DNA of 5,383 nt from Gammaproteobacteria bacterium (GTDB lineage: Bacteria > Pseudomonadota > Gammaproteobacteria > Acidiferrobacterales > Acidiferrobacteraceae): positions 1 through 5,383 of the forward strand of contig JAPTWT010000226.1 in NCBI GenBank assembly GCA_028064935.1, in the 5' to 3' direction. Positions 1 through 5,383 of this stretch are shown piece after piece; the first letter of the stretch is position 1; each line of letters begins with the position of its first letter. The notes under the pieces were generated by a model that searched no databases, was not told where the DNA came from, and saw only the letters and a program-made list of their open reading frames with translations. Made by a program: the position numbers and the translations under genes.

Positions 1-10
1 AAGCAGGCTG

Positions 11-52
11 CGGATATGAGAACGGCCCCTGCAGGGGCCGTTCTCATATCCG
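11..52. repeat. Perfect 42-bp palindrome, possible bidirectional terminator
   Basis: The two 21-nt halves are exact reverse complements, centred on CTGCAG, so RNA from either strand could fold into a very stable hairpin with the GC-rich core ACGGCCCC/GGGGCCGT. There is no T-run on the right-hand side (TCACGTCACAATCC follows) and only ten bases are visible on the left. A classical rho-independent terminator is therefore not proven on the plus strand. It lies in the leader of the antitoxin gene, about 80 bp before its ATG. It may end a gene to the left of the window, or be a mobile palindromic repeat. The palindrome itself is certain; the function is inference. Confidence 0.75.
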
Positions 53-118
53 TCACGTCACAATCCAGTGGCTGGTTTTTACGCCGCCGCGCCGGCCTGG
101 TTTTGATCCGCCGTTGAC

Positions 119-122
119 AGGA
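119..122 (+). promoter_or_regulatory. Ribosome binding site of the antitoxin gene
   Basis: AGGA lies eight bases before the ATG at 131, an acceptable Shine-Dalgarno position that supports this start. A TTGACA string at 114-119 resembles a -35 box, but no -10 box follows at the right distance and the string overlaps the ribosome site, so I do not call a promoter. Confidence 0.5.
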
Positions 123-130
123 CCATACAC

Positions 131-516
131 ATGCCGGAAGTCGGTGCTTCGAACGTAGGTCATTCTGGAAACGAGGCTGACGTTGTCACCCGGGCGGTCA
201 TTCGGGCCGCTCGACGGCTTCACGTGACACCGCAGGTTCTTGGCGCTGTTATCGGCGTTAGCGAAGAGACCGTATGTCGGATGGAACGAGGAGAATTCCG
301 GCTGGAACCGGGCACGAAAGCATTTGAACTCGCCATTTTGTTCGTGCGTTTGTTCCTTTCTCTTGATGCAATTGTGGGTGGTGACGAGGCGGTTGCAGCA
401 TCGTGGCTCGCGAATTCGAACACGGCCCTTAAGGTCGTCCGATCGACAAGGTGCAAACCGAGACCGGCCTGGTCGAGGTCATTGCCTACCTTGATGGACG
501 CCGAGGTCCCGTCTGA
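131..516 (+). pseudogene. MbcA/ParS/Xre-type antitoxin (DUF2384), frameshifted
   Basis: This looks like a type II antitoxin of the MbcA/ParS/Xre family, whose members normally bind and neutralise a RES-type NAD+-degrading toxin and repress their own operon. Residues about 20-55 form a helix-turn-helix-like region (VTPQVLGAVIGVSEETVCRM), and residues about 65-100 match the family core (RLFLSLDAIVGGDEAVAASW, then NSNTAL). After the AAG codon at 431-433 the family C-terminus continues only in another frame: from 433 it reads GRPIDKVQTETGLVEVIAYL then DGRRGPV and stops at 514-516. The GRP..., GLVEV and YLDGRRG features are typical of the DUF2384 end. Restoring one base gives about 128 residues, the usual family size. 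As read, translation runs on in a meaningless frame to 868, antisense to the end of tnsE. The break is not in a long homopolymer, so it may be a real mutation, but a sequencing error cannot be excluded. Family membership is confident. Confidence 0.85.
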
Positions 517-641
517 GTTCTGGCGTCATCGTCGAGCCTGGCTAGCCCACATTCGATCGTTTTTTGGTGTACCTGCGGCTCATGGGTGCAAACTCAAGGG
601 GCATGCCCTGGCCGCGATGCCGACCAACGGTGAGACAAAAA
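517..641. other. Gap between convergent antitoxin and tnsE genes
   Basis: This stretch separates the restored antitoxin stop from the tnsE stop. Antitoxins of this family are usually followed at once by a RES toxin gene. None of the three plus-strand frames here shows RES-like residues, and each either stops or runs antisense into tnsE. A short T-run (TTTTTTGG near 560) is present without an adjacent hairpin that I can recognise. I see no gene and no clear terminator for either convergent gene. Confidence 0.5.
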
Positions 642-2333
642 TCACGCCGAGATACGATCGTCAGCCACCAGGTCTTCCAATCCGAGGCGGTCAATCAGCT
701 GCCTCGCCCATCTCAAGCAGTAGCGCTTGTAGCTCCGTTCGTCGGTCTGATCGGGGTTCCGGAGGATGCACGGCAGCCGGATGCATTCGCAAACAGGTGC
801 AAACGCATGGCTGTGGTCTGTGCTCCAGCTGCCGGAGTTGTCGATCAGTCCATCGAGTAGAGTCTTAACGTGCAGCTCGATGGTCCCGAGCGGAACGCTG
901 TCACTGTACCGAAGGAGGAGACTGGATAGCGTTTTCCCGCCTGAGTGGTCCACCTCGATGAGGACCAGCGGGGGCCGGCCCGCCGCACGGATAACAGCGA
1001 TCAAGCAGGGTCGCCGGTGCTCCCCGGTTCGTGAGAAGGCTCGCCCCTCCTTGAGAACGTAGAGTGACACGGCGATGTCCGCAGTTGGCAACATGTGGGT
1101 CATAAACTGGATGGTCTGGCGCATAGGCGCTAATTGCCCAAGGAAATTCGGATCTGCCGGCTCCAGCATTCGAAACTCCAGTGGTGGAGGGGCGGTGCTG
1201 CTAAGCTTGTCGGCTACACTGCCTTCGACACGGACGGTTCGCCGGACGGGTTTCGTCGGGTCCGTTCCATGGTGCTGTTGACGTCCGCCGCCATCGCCTG
1301 ACCCAGAATCATTGTCGTTCTTGCCAGCGGTTGACACTCTGCCCAACGGTACGGCCGTCACCTTGATTTCCTGCTCGAAGCCAGTCAGCTTCGATGGTAC
1401 CGGTATCACAGGCTGGTTGACATCGATCCGGCTTTCTGTCGAATCGTCAGCAAACACGTACTCACGGATCTCGCGTGCCGTTACATCATCCGCAATCGGT
1501 TTGCCATTTTCGCGGCTCTGCTCGCGCAGATTGACGTGATTCGTTTCACGGATCGATGGGTGAAAATAACGTATGAGGGTCCAGGGAACGTGTTTTGGCC
1601 CGATATGAACGATCTCCAGGACCAGGGCCGAGTTTCCGCAGCACACCCAACGAACTCGCCATGTGGCATTCGGTAACGGCGGCGGCTTAAAGCTGACATA
1701 GGGCTTGCCGTTCGAGAGCGTTGAGACACTATCCCACGACTCGCGTCCATGGGGGTCAACGGCAATCCAGGCGAACTCAGCGACGAAACTCTTTGTCAGG
1801 ATGCGGACCGGCATCGTACTGGTAAAGTGTAAATCGAGGGGATCATGCAGTCCTGGTTGTTCCGGTCGGCACAGCTCCAGGATGCCGCCAGGCTGCATCA
1901 GCATGTTTGCCAGAGTTTTGTTATGTACAAAGAGGTAACGGATCATCTCGATCGTCGGGACAAAAATATCGAGTCCATCGACATGGTAGCGTAGAATGCG
2001 TTGTGTGCCTCGCTTGACAGATCTAACGGGAAATAGTTCCGCTGGTATCTCGTCGGATGTCGTTTCCTCACAGTCGTCGGCCCTTGGGAGGATGAACTCC
2101 CCGATGTTCCCGCGTCTCGCGGTTATGGTCGGAGTACCTTCAGAAAAGCACTGTCCAACCTTCAGGATCGGCAAAAAGCCGATTGGCAGAAGGTGACCTT
2201 TCGGTTTGCTGAAACTCGGCGCGTTCGTGACGGCCTCAACAAGCCACCTCCCTTCTTCGCCCTTTCTGAAACCAGCAAGCCACACCAACTCCACCTCTTC
2301 GTTTTGGGTGGCGAAGGCCTCGATCAGCGGCAT
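642..2333 (-). CDS. tnsE: Tn7-like transposition protein TnsE
   Basis: In Tn7, TnsE is the target selector that, with TnsABC, sends insertions into lagging-strand DNA of conjugating plasmids and replicating chromosomes by binding DNA with 3' recessed ends and the sliding clamp. This 563-aa protein is close to the Tn7 protein in length (about 540 aa) and, from memory of that sequence, matches its landmarks in order. These are an N-terminus like MVRLATFND (MPLIEAFATQ), a YH...P..E..R.LF segment (residues 116-135, here with IEMIRYLFVHN), a SFKPPPLPNATWRVRW block (214-229; Tn7 has SFDPPPMQGWKLHV), a conserved LEIVHI (239-244), and a C-terminal domain with VLIEVDHSGGKTLSS (457-471; Tn7 VLLEVDASDGVKMLS) ending in a RWA helix. 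A Gly/Asp/Ser/His-rich linker lies at about 336-360 between the halves. The frame is open throughout. The ATG has no strong ribosome site; the frame is also open upstream into the IS but has no ATG there. tnsABCD are missing and the IS border is 25 bp upstream. Function without partners is doubtful. Confidence 0.88.
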   Translation of the reverse strand: MPLIEAFATQNEEVELVWLAGFRKGEEGRWLVEAVTNAPSFSKPKGHLLPIGFLPILKVGQCFSEGTPTITARRGNIGEFILPRADDCEETTSDEIPAELFPVRSVKRGTQRILRYHVDGLDIFVPTIEMIRYLFVHNKTLANMLMQPGGILELCRPEQPGLHDPLDLHFTSTMPVRILTKSFVAEFAWIAVDPHGRESWDSVSTLSNGKPYVSFKPPPLPNATWRVRWVCCGNSALVLEIVHIGPKHVPWTLIRYFHPSIRETNHVNLREQSRENGKPIADDVTAREIREYVFADDSTESRIDVNQPVIPVPSKLTGFEQEIKVTAVPLGRVSTAGKNDNDSGSGDGGGRQQHHGTDPTKPVRRTVRVEGSVADKLSSTAPPPLEFRMLEPADPNFLGQLAPMRQTIQFMTHMLPTADIAVSLYVLKEGRAFSRTGEHRRPCLIAVIRAAGRPPLVLIEVDHSGGKTLSSLLLRYSDSVPLGTIELHVKTLLDGLIDNSGSWSTDHSHAFAPVCECIRLPCILRNPDQTDERSYKRYCLRWARQLIDRLGLEDLVADDRISA

Positions 2334-2358
2334 GGGACGGTACGCCTGAGGGTTTGGT

Positions 2359-2385
2359 TGTTGATTGCCACTGAGATTTGACCCG
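2359..2385 (+). repeat. IS21 terminal inverted repeat, istB-side end
   Basis: These 27 bases match the other end (4832-4858, reversed) at 23 positions. The repeat starts TGTTGATT and contains the 17-bp motif CCACTGAGATTTGACCC at 2368-2384. It is the end distal to the istA start. Confidence 0.9.
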
Positions 2386-2391
2386 GGAATT

Positions 2392-2408
2392 CCGCCGAGA
2401 ATTGACCC
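2392..2408 (+). repeat. Second copy of 17-bp subterminal IS motif, istB side
   Basis: CCGCCGAGAATTGACCC repeats the terminal motif 24 bp further inside the element. IS21 elements carry several such copies at each end, taken to be transposase (IstA) binding sites; the binding role here is by family analogy. Confidence 0.8.
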
Positions 2409-2431
2409 TCCTCTTGGTTATGATTTGGGTG

Positions 2432-3226
2432 TCATGATTGGGTCAAGGACTGATTTTTCTCCTTTCGGTTTTGGGATTTCTGCACTGAGCTGTTCTTGAA
2501 CCTGAAGCTATCGTTGCCGGTCTCGATGATGTGGCAATGGTGTGTCAGGCGGTCGAGGAGCGCTGTGGTCATTTTGGCGTCGCCGAAGACGGCGGACCAT
2601 TCGCTGAAGCTCAGGTTGGTAGTGATGGCGACGCTGGTGCGTTCGTAGAGCTTGCTGAGCAGGTGGAACAGCAAGGCGCCGCCTGATGTGCTGAACGGCA
2701 GATAGCCGAGCTCATCGAGGATGACGACATCGGCGTGGACCAGGCGGCTGGCGATCTGCCCTGCTTTTCCCTGCGCTTTTTCCTGTTCCAGAGCGTTGAC
2801 CAGTTCGACGGTGGAGAAGAAGCGGACACGCTTTTTGTGGTGTTCGATGGCCTGCACGCCGAGCGCGGTGGCGATATGGGTCTTTCCCGTACCCGGGCCG
2901 CCGACCAGCACGACATTGTCGGCGGGCTCGATAAAGTCGCAACGGTGCAACTGGCGGACCAGGGCCTCACTGGCCTCGCTGCTCGCGAAGTCGAAGCCGG
3001 CGAGATCCCGATAGGCCGGGAAGCGAGCGGCCTTGAGCTGGTAGGCCATGGATCGCACCTCGCGCTCGGCGGTCTCGGCCTTGAGCAGTTGGGAGAGCAC
3101 GGGGATGGCGGCCTCGAAGACCGGAGCTCCCTGCTGGGCCAACTCGTCGACGGCCTGCGCCATGCCGTGCATCTTCAGGCTACGTAACATGATGACGATC
3201 GCGCCGGCGGCAGGGTCATGACGCAT
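2432..3226 (-). CDS. istB: IS21-family helper ATPase IstB
   Basis: IstB is the AAA+ ATPase that assembles on target DNA and stimulates IstA strand transfer in IS21 elements. Numbered from the chosen ATG, this 264-aa protein has an N-terminal helical region, a Walker A motif GGPGTGKTH at about 109-117, a Walker B motif [10 protein letters not shown] at about 167-176, a sensor-1-like [10 protein letters not shown] at about 201-210, and a [12 protein letters not shown] segment holding a likely arginine finger. The frame is open back to 3286, which would add 20 residues (MNPGP...). The start at 3226 is preferred because GGGGAG sits seven bases upstream and the alignable family sequence begins just after it. 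The start overlaps the istA stop by 11 bases, suggesting translational coupling. The C-terminal tail ([15 protein letters not shown]) is basic and polar. The gene looks intact. Confidence 0.95.
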   Translation of the reverse strand: MRHDPAAGAIVIMLRSLKMHGMAQAVDELAQQGAPVFEAAIPVLSQLLKAETAEREVRSMAYQLKAARFPAYRDLAGFDFASSEASEALVRQLHRCDFIEPADNVVLVGGPGTGKTHIATALGVQAIEHHKKRVRFFSTVELVNALEQEKAQGKAGQIASRLVHADVVILDELGYLPFSTSGGALLFHLLSKLYERTSVAITTNLSFSEWSAVFGDAKMTTALLDRLTHHCHIIETGNDSFRFKNSSVQKSQNRKEKNQSLTQS

Positions 3227-4745
3227 GGCGGGTCTCCCCGGCTTGGCGCAGAGTATCGTAGCGCTCGACATCGGCCCTGGGTTCATTGGCCAATATCAAC
3301 GCCTGTGGCGCGGTGATGACCGGCGGTGGCGCCTGTTTGCTGTCGATCAGCCTGTGCAGCCGGTTGAGGACATGCGTCTTGGATGGCACGCCATCGGCCA
3401 ACGCCAGATCCACTGCGGTCAGCACCGACTGCTCGTCATGGTGGAGCACCAGGGCCAGGATCTCCGCCATGTCGCGGTCGCCGCCTGGACGGTGCAGGAG
3501 ATGCCGCTGCAAGCGTCGGAACGCATCGGGCAATTCCAGGAAGGGCGCGCCGTTACGCAAGGCACCCGGCTTGCGCTGGATCACCGCTAGATAATGCCGC
3601 CAGTCATAAATCGTGCGCCCTGGACCATGATGTGTCGGCTCGACGATGCGAGGGTGTTCGCAAATGACCTGGCCTTCGGCCGCCACCACCAGCCTGTTGG
3701 GGTAAACCCGCAGGCTGACCGGCCGGTTGGCAAAGGAAGCCGGCACGCTGTAGCGATTGCGCTCGAGGTGGATCAGGCAGGTCGAGGAGACGCGCTTGGT
3801 GAATTCCACGAACCCATCAAATGGCCGCCCCACCGGCATGAGGCTCTCGATCTCCTGGGCCCAGACATTAGCAATGCTTCCCGGCTCGCCGCCATGCGCC
3901 GTCTGTTCCCAAAGCTCCCGGCAGCGCTGCTCCAGCCAATCATTGAGGGCGTCCAGGGTTTCGAACGGCGGCATGGATTGCCACAGGCGATGGCGGGCAT
4001 CCTGGACGTTCTTCTCAACCTGACCCTTCTCCCATCCTGCCGCGCGATTGCAGAAATCAGACTCGAAGAGATAATGGCTGGTCATCGCCTGGAAGCGCAG
4101 ATTGACGCTGCGCTCCTTGCCGCGGCCGACCTTGTCCACGGCTGTGCTCATATTGTCGTAAATGCCCCGCCGCGGCACGCCGCCAAGGGCCCGGAAGGCG
4201 TGATTATGCGCGTCGAACAGCATCTCATGCGTCTGCAGCAGATAGGCGCGGACAACGAAGGCACGGCTGTGGCAGAGCTTGGTATGCGCCACCTGCAGCT
4301 TGACGCGGGTGCCGCCAATGACCGCAAAATCCTCGCTCCAGTCGAACTGAAACGCTTCGCCGGGCGCAAAGGACAGTGGCACGAAAGTGCCACGCCCGGC
4401 AGTCTGCTGCAGAAGTTTGCACTCCTCCTTCCAGGCGCGAGCAAAGGCTGCCACCCGGTTGTAGGACCCGTCATAGCCAAGGCTGACCAGGTCACCGTAT
4501 AATTGCTTGACCGTCCGCCGCTGCTTGCGCGGACGGTTCCCCTCGCGCCGCAGCCATCCCGCCAGCTTGTCCGCATACGGGTCCAGCTTGCTTGGTCGGT
4601 CCGGCACCTGAAACTTCGGCTCAATCAGATCAGACCGGAGATATTTACGGATCGTGTTCCGCGACACGCCAAGCCGGCGTGAAATCTCCCGGATCGGCAC
4701 CTGCTCCCGCTTATGCCACCGGCGAATAATGCTCAAAAACGCCAT
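3216..4745 (-). CDS. istA: IS21-family transposase IstA
   Basis: IstA is the DDE transposase that cuts and joins the ends of IS21 elements in the cytoplasm. From the chosen ATG it has 509 residues, the usual size. An N-terminal helix-turn-helix ([20 protein letters not shown], about residues 16-35) should bind the end repeats. The catalytic core shows FQFDW (Asp about 135), GIYDN (Asp about 197) and GQVEKNV (Glu about 244), a full DDE set. The C-terminal part carries a [13 protein letters not shown] segment common in IstA. The frame is open to a TTG at 4805, which would start inside the IS end repeat and add 20 residues. I prefer the ATG at 4745 because GGAG lies eight bases upstream and the family N-terminus begins here. 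It is transcribed first, with istB overlapping its end. No frameshift or missing catalytic residue is seen. Confidence 0.95.
   Translation of the reverse strand: MAFLSIIRRWHKREQVPIREISRRLGVSRNTIRKYLRSDLIEPKFQVPDRPSKLDPYADKLAGWLRREGNRPRKQRRTVKQLYGDLVSLGYDGSYNRVAAFARAWKEECKLLQQTAGRGTFVPLSFAPGEAFQFDWSEDFAVIGGTRVKLQVAHTKLCHSRAFVVRAYLLQTHEMLFDAHNHAFRALGGVPRRGIYDNMSTAVDKVGRGKERSVNLRFQAMTSHYLFESDFCNRAAGWEKGQVEKNVQDARHRLWQSMPPFETLDALNDWLEQRCRELWEQTAHGGEPGSIANVWAQEIESLMPVGRPFDGFVEFTKRVSSTCLIHLERNRYSVPASFANRPVSLRVYPNRLVVAAEGQVICEHPRIVEPTHHGPGRTIYDWRHYLAVIQRKPGALRNGAPFLELPDAFRRLQRHLLHRPGGDRDMAEILALVLHHDEQSVLTAVDLALADGVPSKTHVLNRLHRLIDSKQAPPPVITAPQALILANEPRADVERYDTLRQAGETRHAS
3234..3237 (-). promoter_or_regulatory. 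Ribosome binding site of istB
   Basis: On the minus strand GGGGAGA is followed, after the GGAG core and a seven-base spacer, by the ATG at 3226. It lies inside the end of istA and decides the istB start over the upstream ATG at 3286. Confidence 0.75.
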
Positions 4746-4753
4746 GTCCAACA

Positions 4754-4757
4754 CTCC
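4754..4757 (-). promoter_or_regulatory. Ribosome binding site of istA
   Basis: GGAG on the minus strand is eight bases before the ATG at 4745. It supports that start rather than the TTG at 4805 inside the terminal repeat. Confidence 0.7.
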
Positions 4758-4798
4758 GTTCGCCCCCGCCAGTTCCAGACGGGGAAACAGTGAAACAT

Positions 4799-4815
4799 GG
4801 GTCAAATCTCAGTGG
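4799..4815 (-). repeat. Second copy of 17-bp subterminal IS motif, istA side
   Basis: On the minus strand this reads CCACTGAGATTTGACCC, identical to the terminal copy at 2368-2384 on the plus strand. It lies 34 bp inside the terminal copy on this side (4833-4849), compared with 24 bp on the other side. Confidence 0.8.
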
Positions 4816-4831
4816 AAAAATCCGGCCCTCT

Positions 4832-4858
4832 CGGGTCAGATCTCGGCGGAAATCAACA
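4832..4858 (-). repeat. IS21 terminal inverted repeat, istA-side end
   Basis: Read on the minus strand it begins TGTTGATTTCCGCCGAGATC and continues TGACCCG. It pairs with 2359-2385 at 23 of 27 positions. It forms the promoter-side end of the element, 87 bp before the istA ATG. Confidence 0.9.
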
Positions 4859-5069
4859 GAAAGGGGCTACACCCGATCAAACACACGAACCGACCGGCGC
4901 CTTCCCGCTGCTGGTGGCCGCCGGGGAAGGCCACACCGAGTGCGTCCGCCTGCTTCTGGAGAATGGGGCTAATCCGACGCGTCAGCATCCGGAGGTCGGG
5001 ACCGCACGCGACGTCGCGGTATCTTTTGATCACTTGGACATCATCGCGTTGCTTGATCAATTGGCCTGA
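4859..5069 (+). pseudogene. Ankyrin-repeat protein, 3' fragment cut by IS21
   Basis: About 69 codons remain, ending at the TGA at 5067. The segment GAFPLLVAAGEGHTECVRLL plus LENGANPT fits the ankyrin consensus (G..PL..AA..GH...V..LL..GAN). A second, degenerate, capping-like repeat follows (TARDVAVSFDHLDIIALLDQ). Ankyrin repeats are protein-binding scaffolds; the partner cannot be guessed. The 5' end is missing: the IS border falls at 4858 and no ankyrin sequence lies left of the element. The frame happens to be open into the IS, giving a possible 90-aa hybrid from the ATG at 4797 with 21 IS-encoded residues, but I see no convincing ribosome site for it. It converges with the rRNA operon and shares its terminator. 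Confidence 0.82.
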
Positions 5070-5134
5070 CCAAGCATGCACGTATTTGTCCCCGCGTGCT
5101 TCCGTCCCGCTTCCACGCCTGGGTTACGGACAGC

Positions 5135-5160
5135 AAAAAGCCCGCTGTTCTAGCGGGCTT
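5135..5160 (-). terminator. Rho-independent terminator of the rRNA operon
   Basis: On the minus strand a nine-base-pair stem AAGCCCGCT/AGCGGGCTT with a five-base loop is followed by further T residues (the complement of the A-run 5135-5139). It lies about 27 bp after the tRNA-fMet 3' end. On the plus strand the same stem is followed by the T-rich ATTTGTTGATTTTATTT, so it can also end transcription of the ankyrin fragment. It also shields the accessory DNA from rRNA transcription. Confidence 0.88.
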
Positions 5161-5186
5161 ATTTGTTGATTTTATTTATATTTTCT

Positions 5187-5263
<77 letters not shown>

Positions 5264-5286
5264 GTGTATGTTTGGATAGGCTGGAG

Positions 5287-5383
5287 GGCCTGGCGGCGAC
5301 CTACTCTCCCGTGTCTTGAGACACAGTACCATGGGCGCTGGGGGTTTTCACGGCCGAGTTCGGGATGGGATCGGGTGCGGTTC
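5287..5383 (-). rRNA. rrf: 5S ribosomal RNA, 3' part
   Basis: Read on the minus strand, the window edge starts GAACCGCACCCGATCCCATC and continues through CCGAACTCGG, CGCCCATGGTACTG and GGGAGAGTAGGTCGCCGCCAG, the conserved 5S sequence. About 97 nt are present; the 5' part, and the 23S and 16S genes, should lie to the right. The exact 3' end is approximate (within a few bases of 5287). It is separated from tRNA-fMet by a short spacer of about 23 bp. Confidence 0.95.

Larger units (their letters stand above)
2359..4858 (-). mobile_element. Complete IS21-family insertion sequence, 2,500 bp
   Basis: The ends were set by the matching termini TGTTGATTGCC (left, plus strand) and TGTTGATTTCC (right, minus strand), which begin TG and end CA as IS21 elements do. 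Inside are istA and istB in the usual order, with a short overlap. The length of 2.5 kb is normal for the family. Both genes are intact, so the copy may be active. No 4-8 bp target duplication is seen: the left flank ends GGGTTTGGT and the right flank starts GAAAGGGGC. The flanks also belong to unrelated genes (tnsE and a truncated ankyrin gene), so this is not a simple insertion. Confidence 0.93.

Noticed and set aside
1..130. Tn7-type transposon end
   Set aside because: I looked for clustered TnsB-like repeats and a TGT...ACA terminus and saw none; only the palindrome is present.
114..142. Sigma70 promoter with TTGACA at 114-119
   Set aside because: No -10 hexamer is found at 16-18 bp spacing, which would fall inside the coding sequence.
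494..641. Possible RES toxin start (MDAEVPSEFWRHRRAW) overlapping the antitoxin end
   Set aside because: The overlap and the WR pair are suggestive, but none of the later conserved RES residues appear and the frame runs antisense into tnsE.
517..868. Plus-strand continuation of the antitoxin frame to 868 (245-aa reading)
   Set aside because: After about codon 101 the sequence no longer resembles the family, is rich in Ser/Arg/Cys, and lies antisense to the conserved end of tnsE. The correct end is in another frame at 516.
3594..4502. 302-aa plus-strand open frame opposite istA
   Set aside because: It is a GC-driven shadow of the istA coding strand, with no recognisable domain, while istA has a full DDE set.
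4746..4805. Extended istA start at the TTG at 4805
   Set aside because: It would begin inside a transposase-binding repeat with no ribosome site; the ATG at 4745 has GGAG at good spacing.

Overview
The window reads as GC-rich alphaproteobacterial DNA, most likely Acetobacteraceae (acetic acid bacteria such as Komagataeibacter, Gluconacetobacter or Acetobacter). The pointers are the end of an rRNA operon arranged 5S rRNA then initiator tRNA-fMet, the style of the 5S sequence, and the accessory gene types. The genus is an inference from memory; no search was run.

Layout, left to right. (1) 1-130: a perfect 42-bp palindrome and a short leader. (2) 131-516, plus strand: a MbcA/ParS/Xre-type (DUF2384) antitoxin gene of about 128 codons with a clear one-base frameshift near codon 101; no toxin gene is visible beside it. 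(3) 642-2333, minus strand: an intact 563-aa homologue of TnsE, the Tn7 protein that directs transposition towards replicating or conjugating DNA. tnsA, tnsB, tnsC and tnsD are not in the window. (4) 2359-4858: a complete 2,500-bp IS21-family element with istA and istB on the minus strand, imperfect terminal inverted repeats starting TGTTGATT, and four copies of a 17-bp subterminal motif. (5) 4859-5069, plus strand: the 3' end of an ankyrin-repeat gene, beheaded at the IS border. (6) 5135-5383, minus strand: the end of an rRNA operon (5S rRNA, tRNA-fMet, rho-independent terminator); 23S and 16S should lie to the right of the window.

How it fits together. The right half is a stable chromosomal rrn operon end. 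The left half is accessory DNA. The IS21 copy is the seam: its left border lies 25 bp before the tnsE start codon, its right border cuts an unrelated ankyrin gene, and no target-site duplication can be seen. The simplest reading is that the IS made, or was the substrate of, a deletion or other rearrangement that removed the rest of a Tn7-like element and the 5' part of the ankyrin gene. This leaves an orphan tnsE directly downstream of, and co-oriented with, istAB. No wholly new defence or mobile system can be supported from the sequence. The most interesting objects are the isolated TnsE, the frameshifted solitary antitoxin beside it, and the scarred IS junctions.
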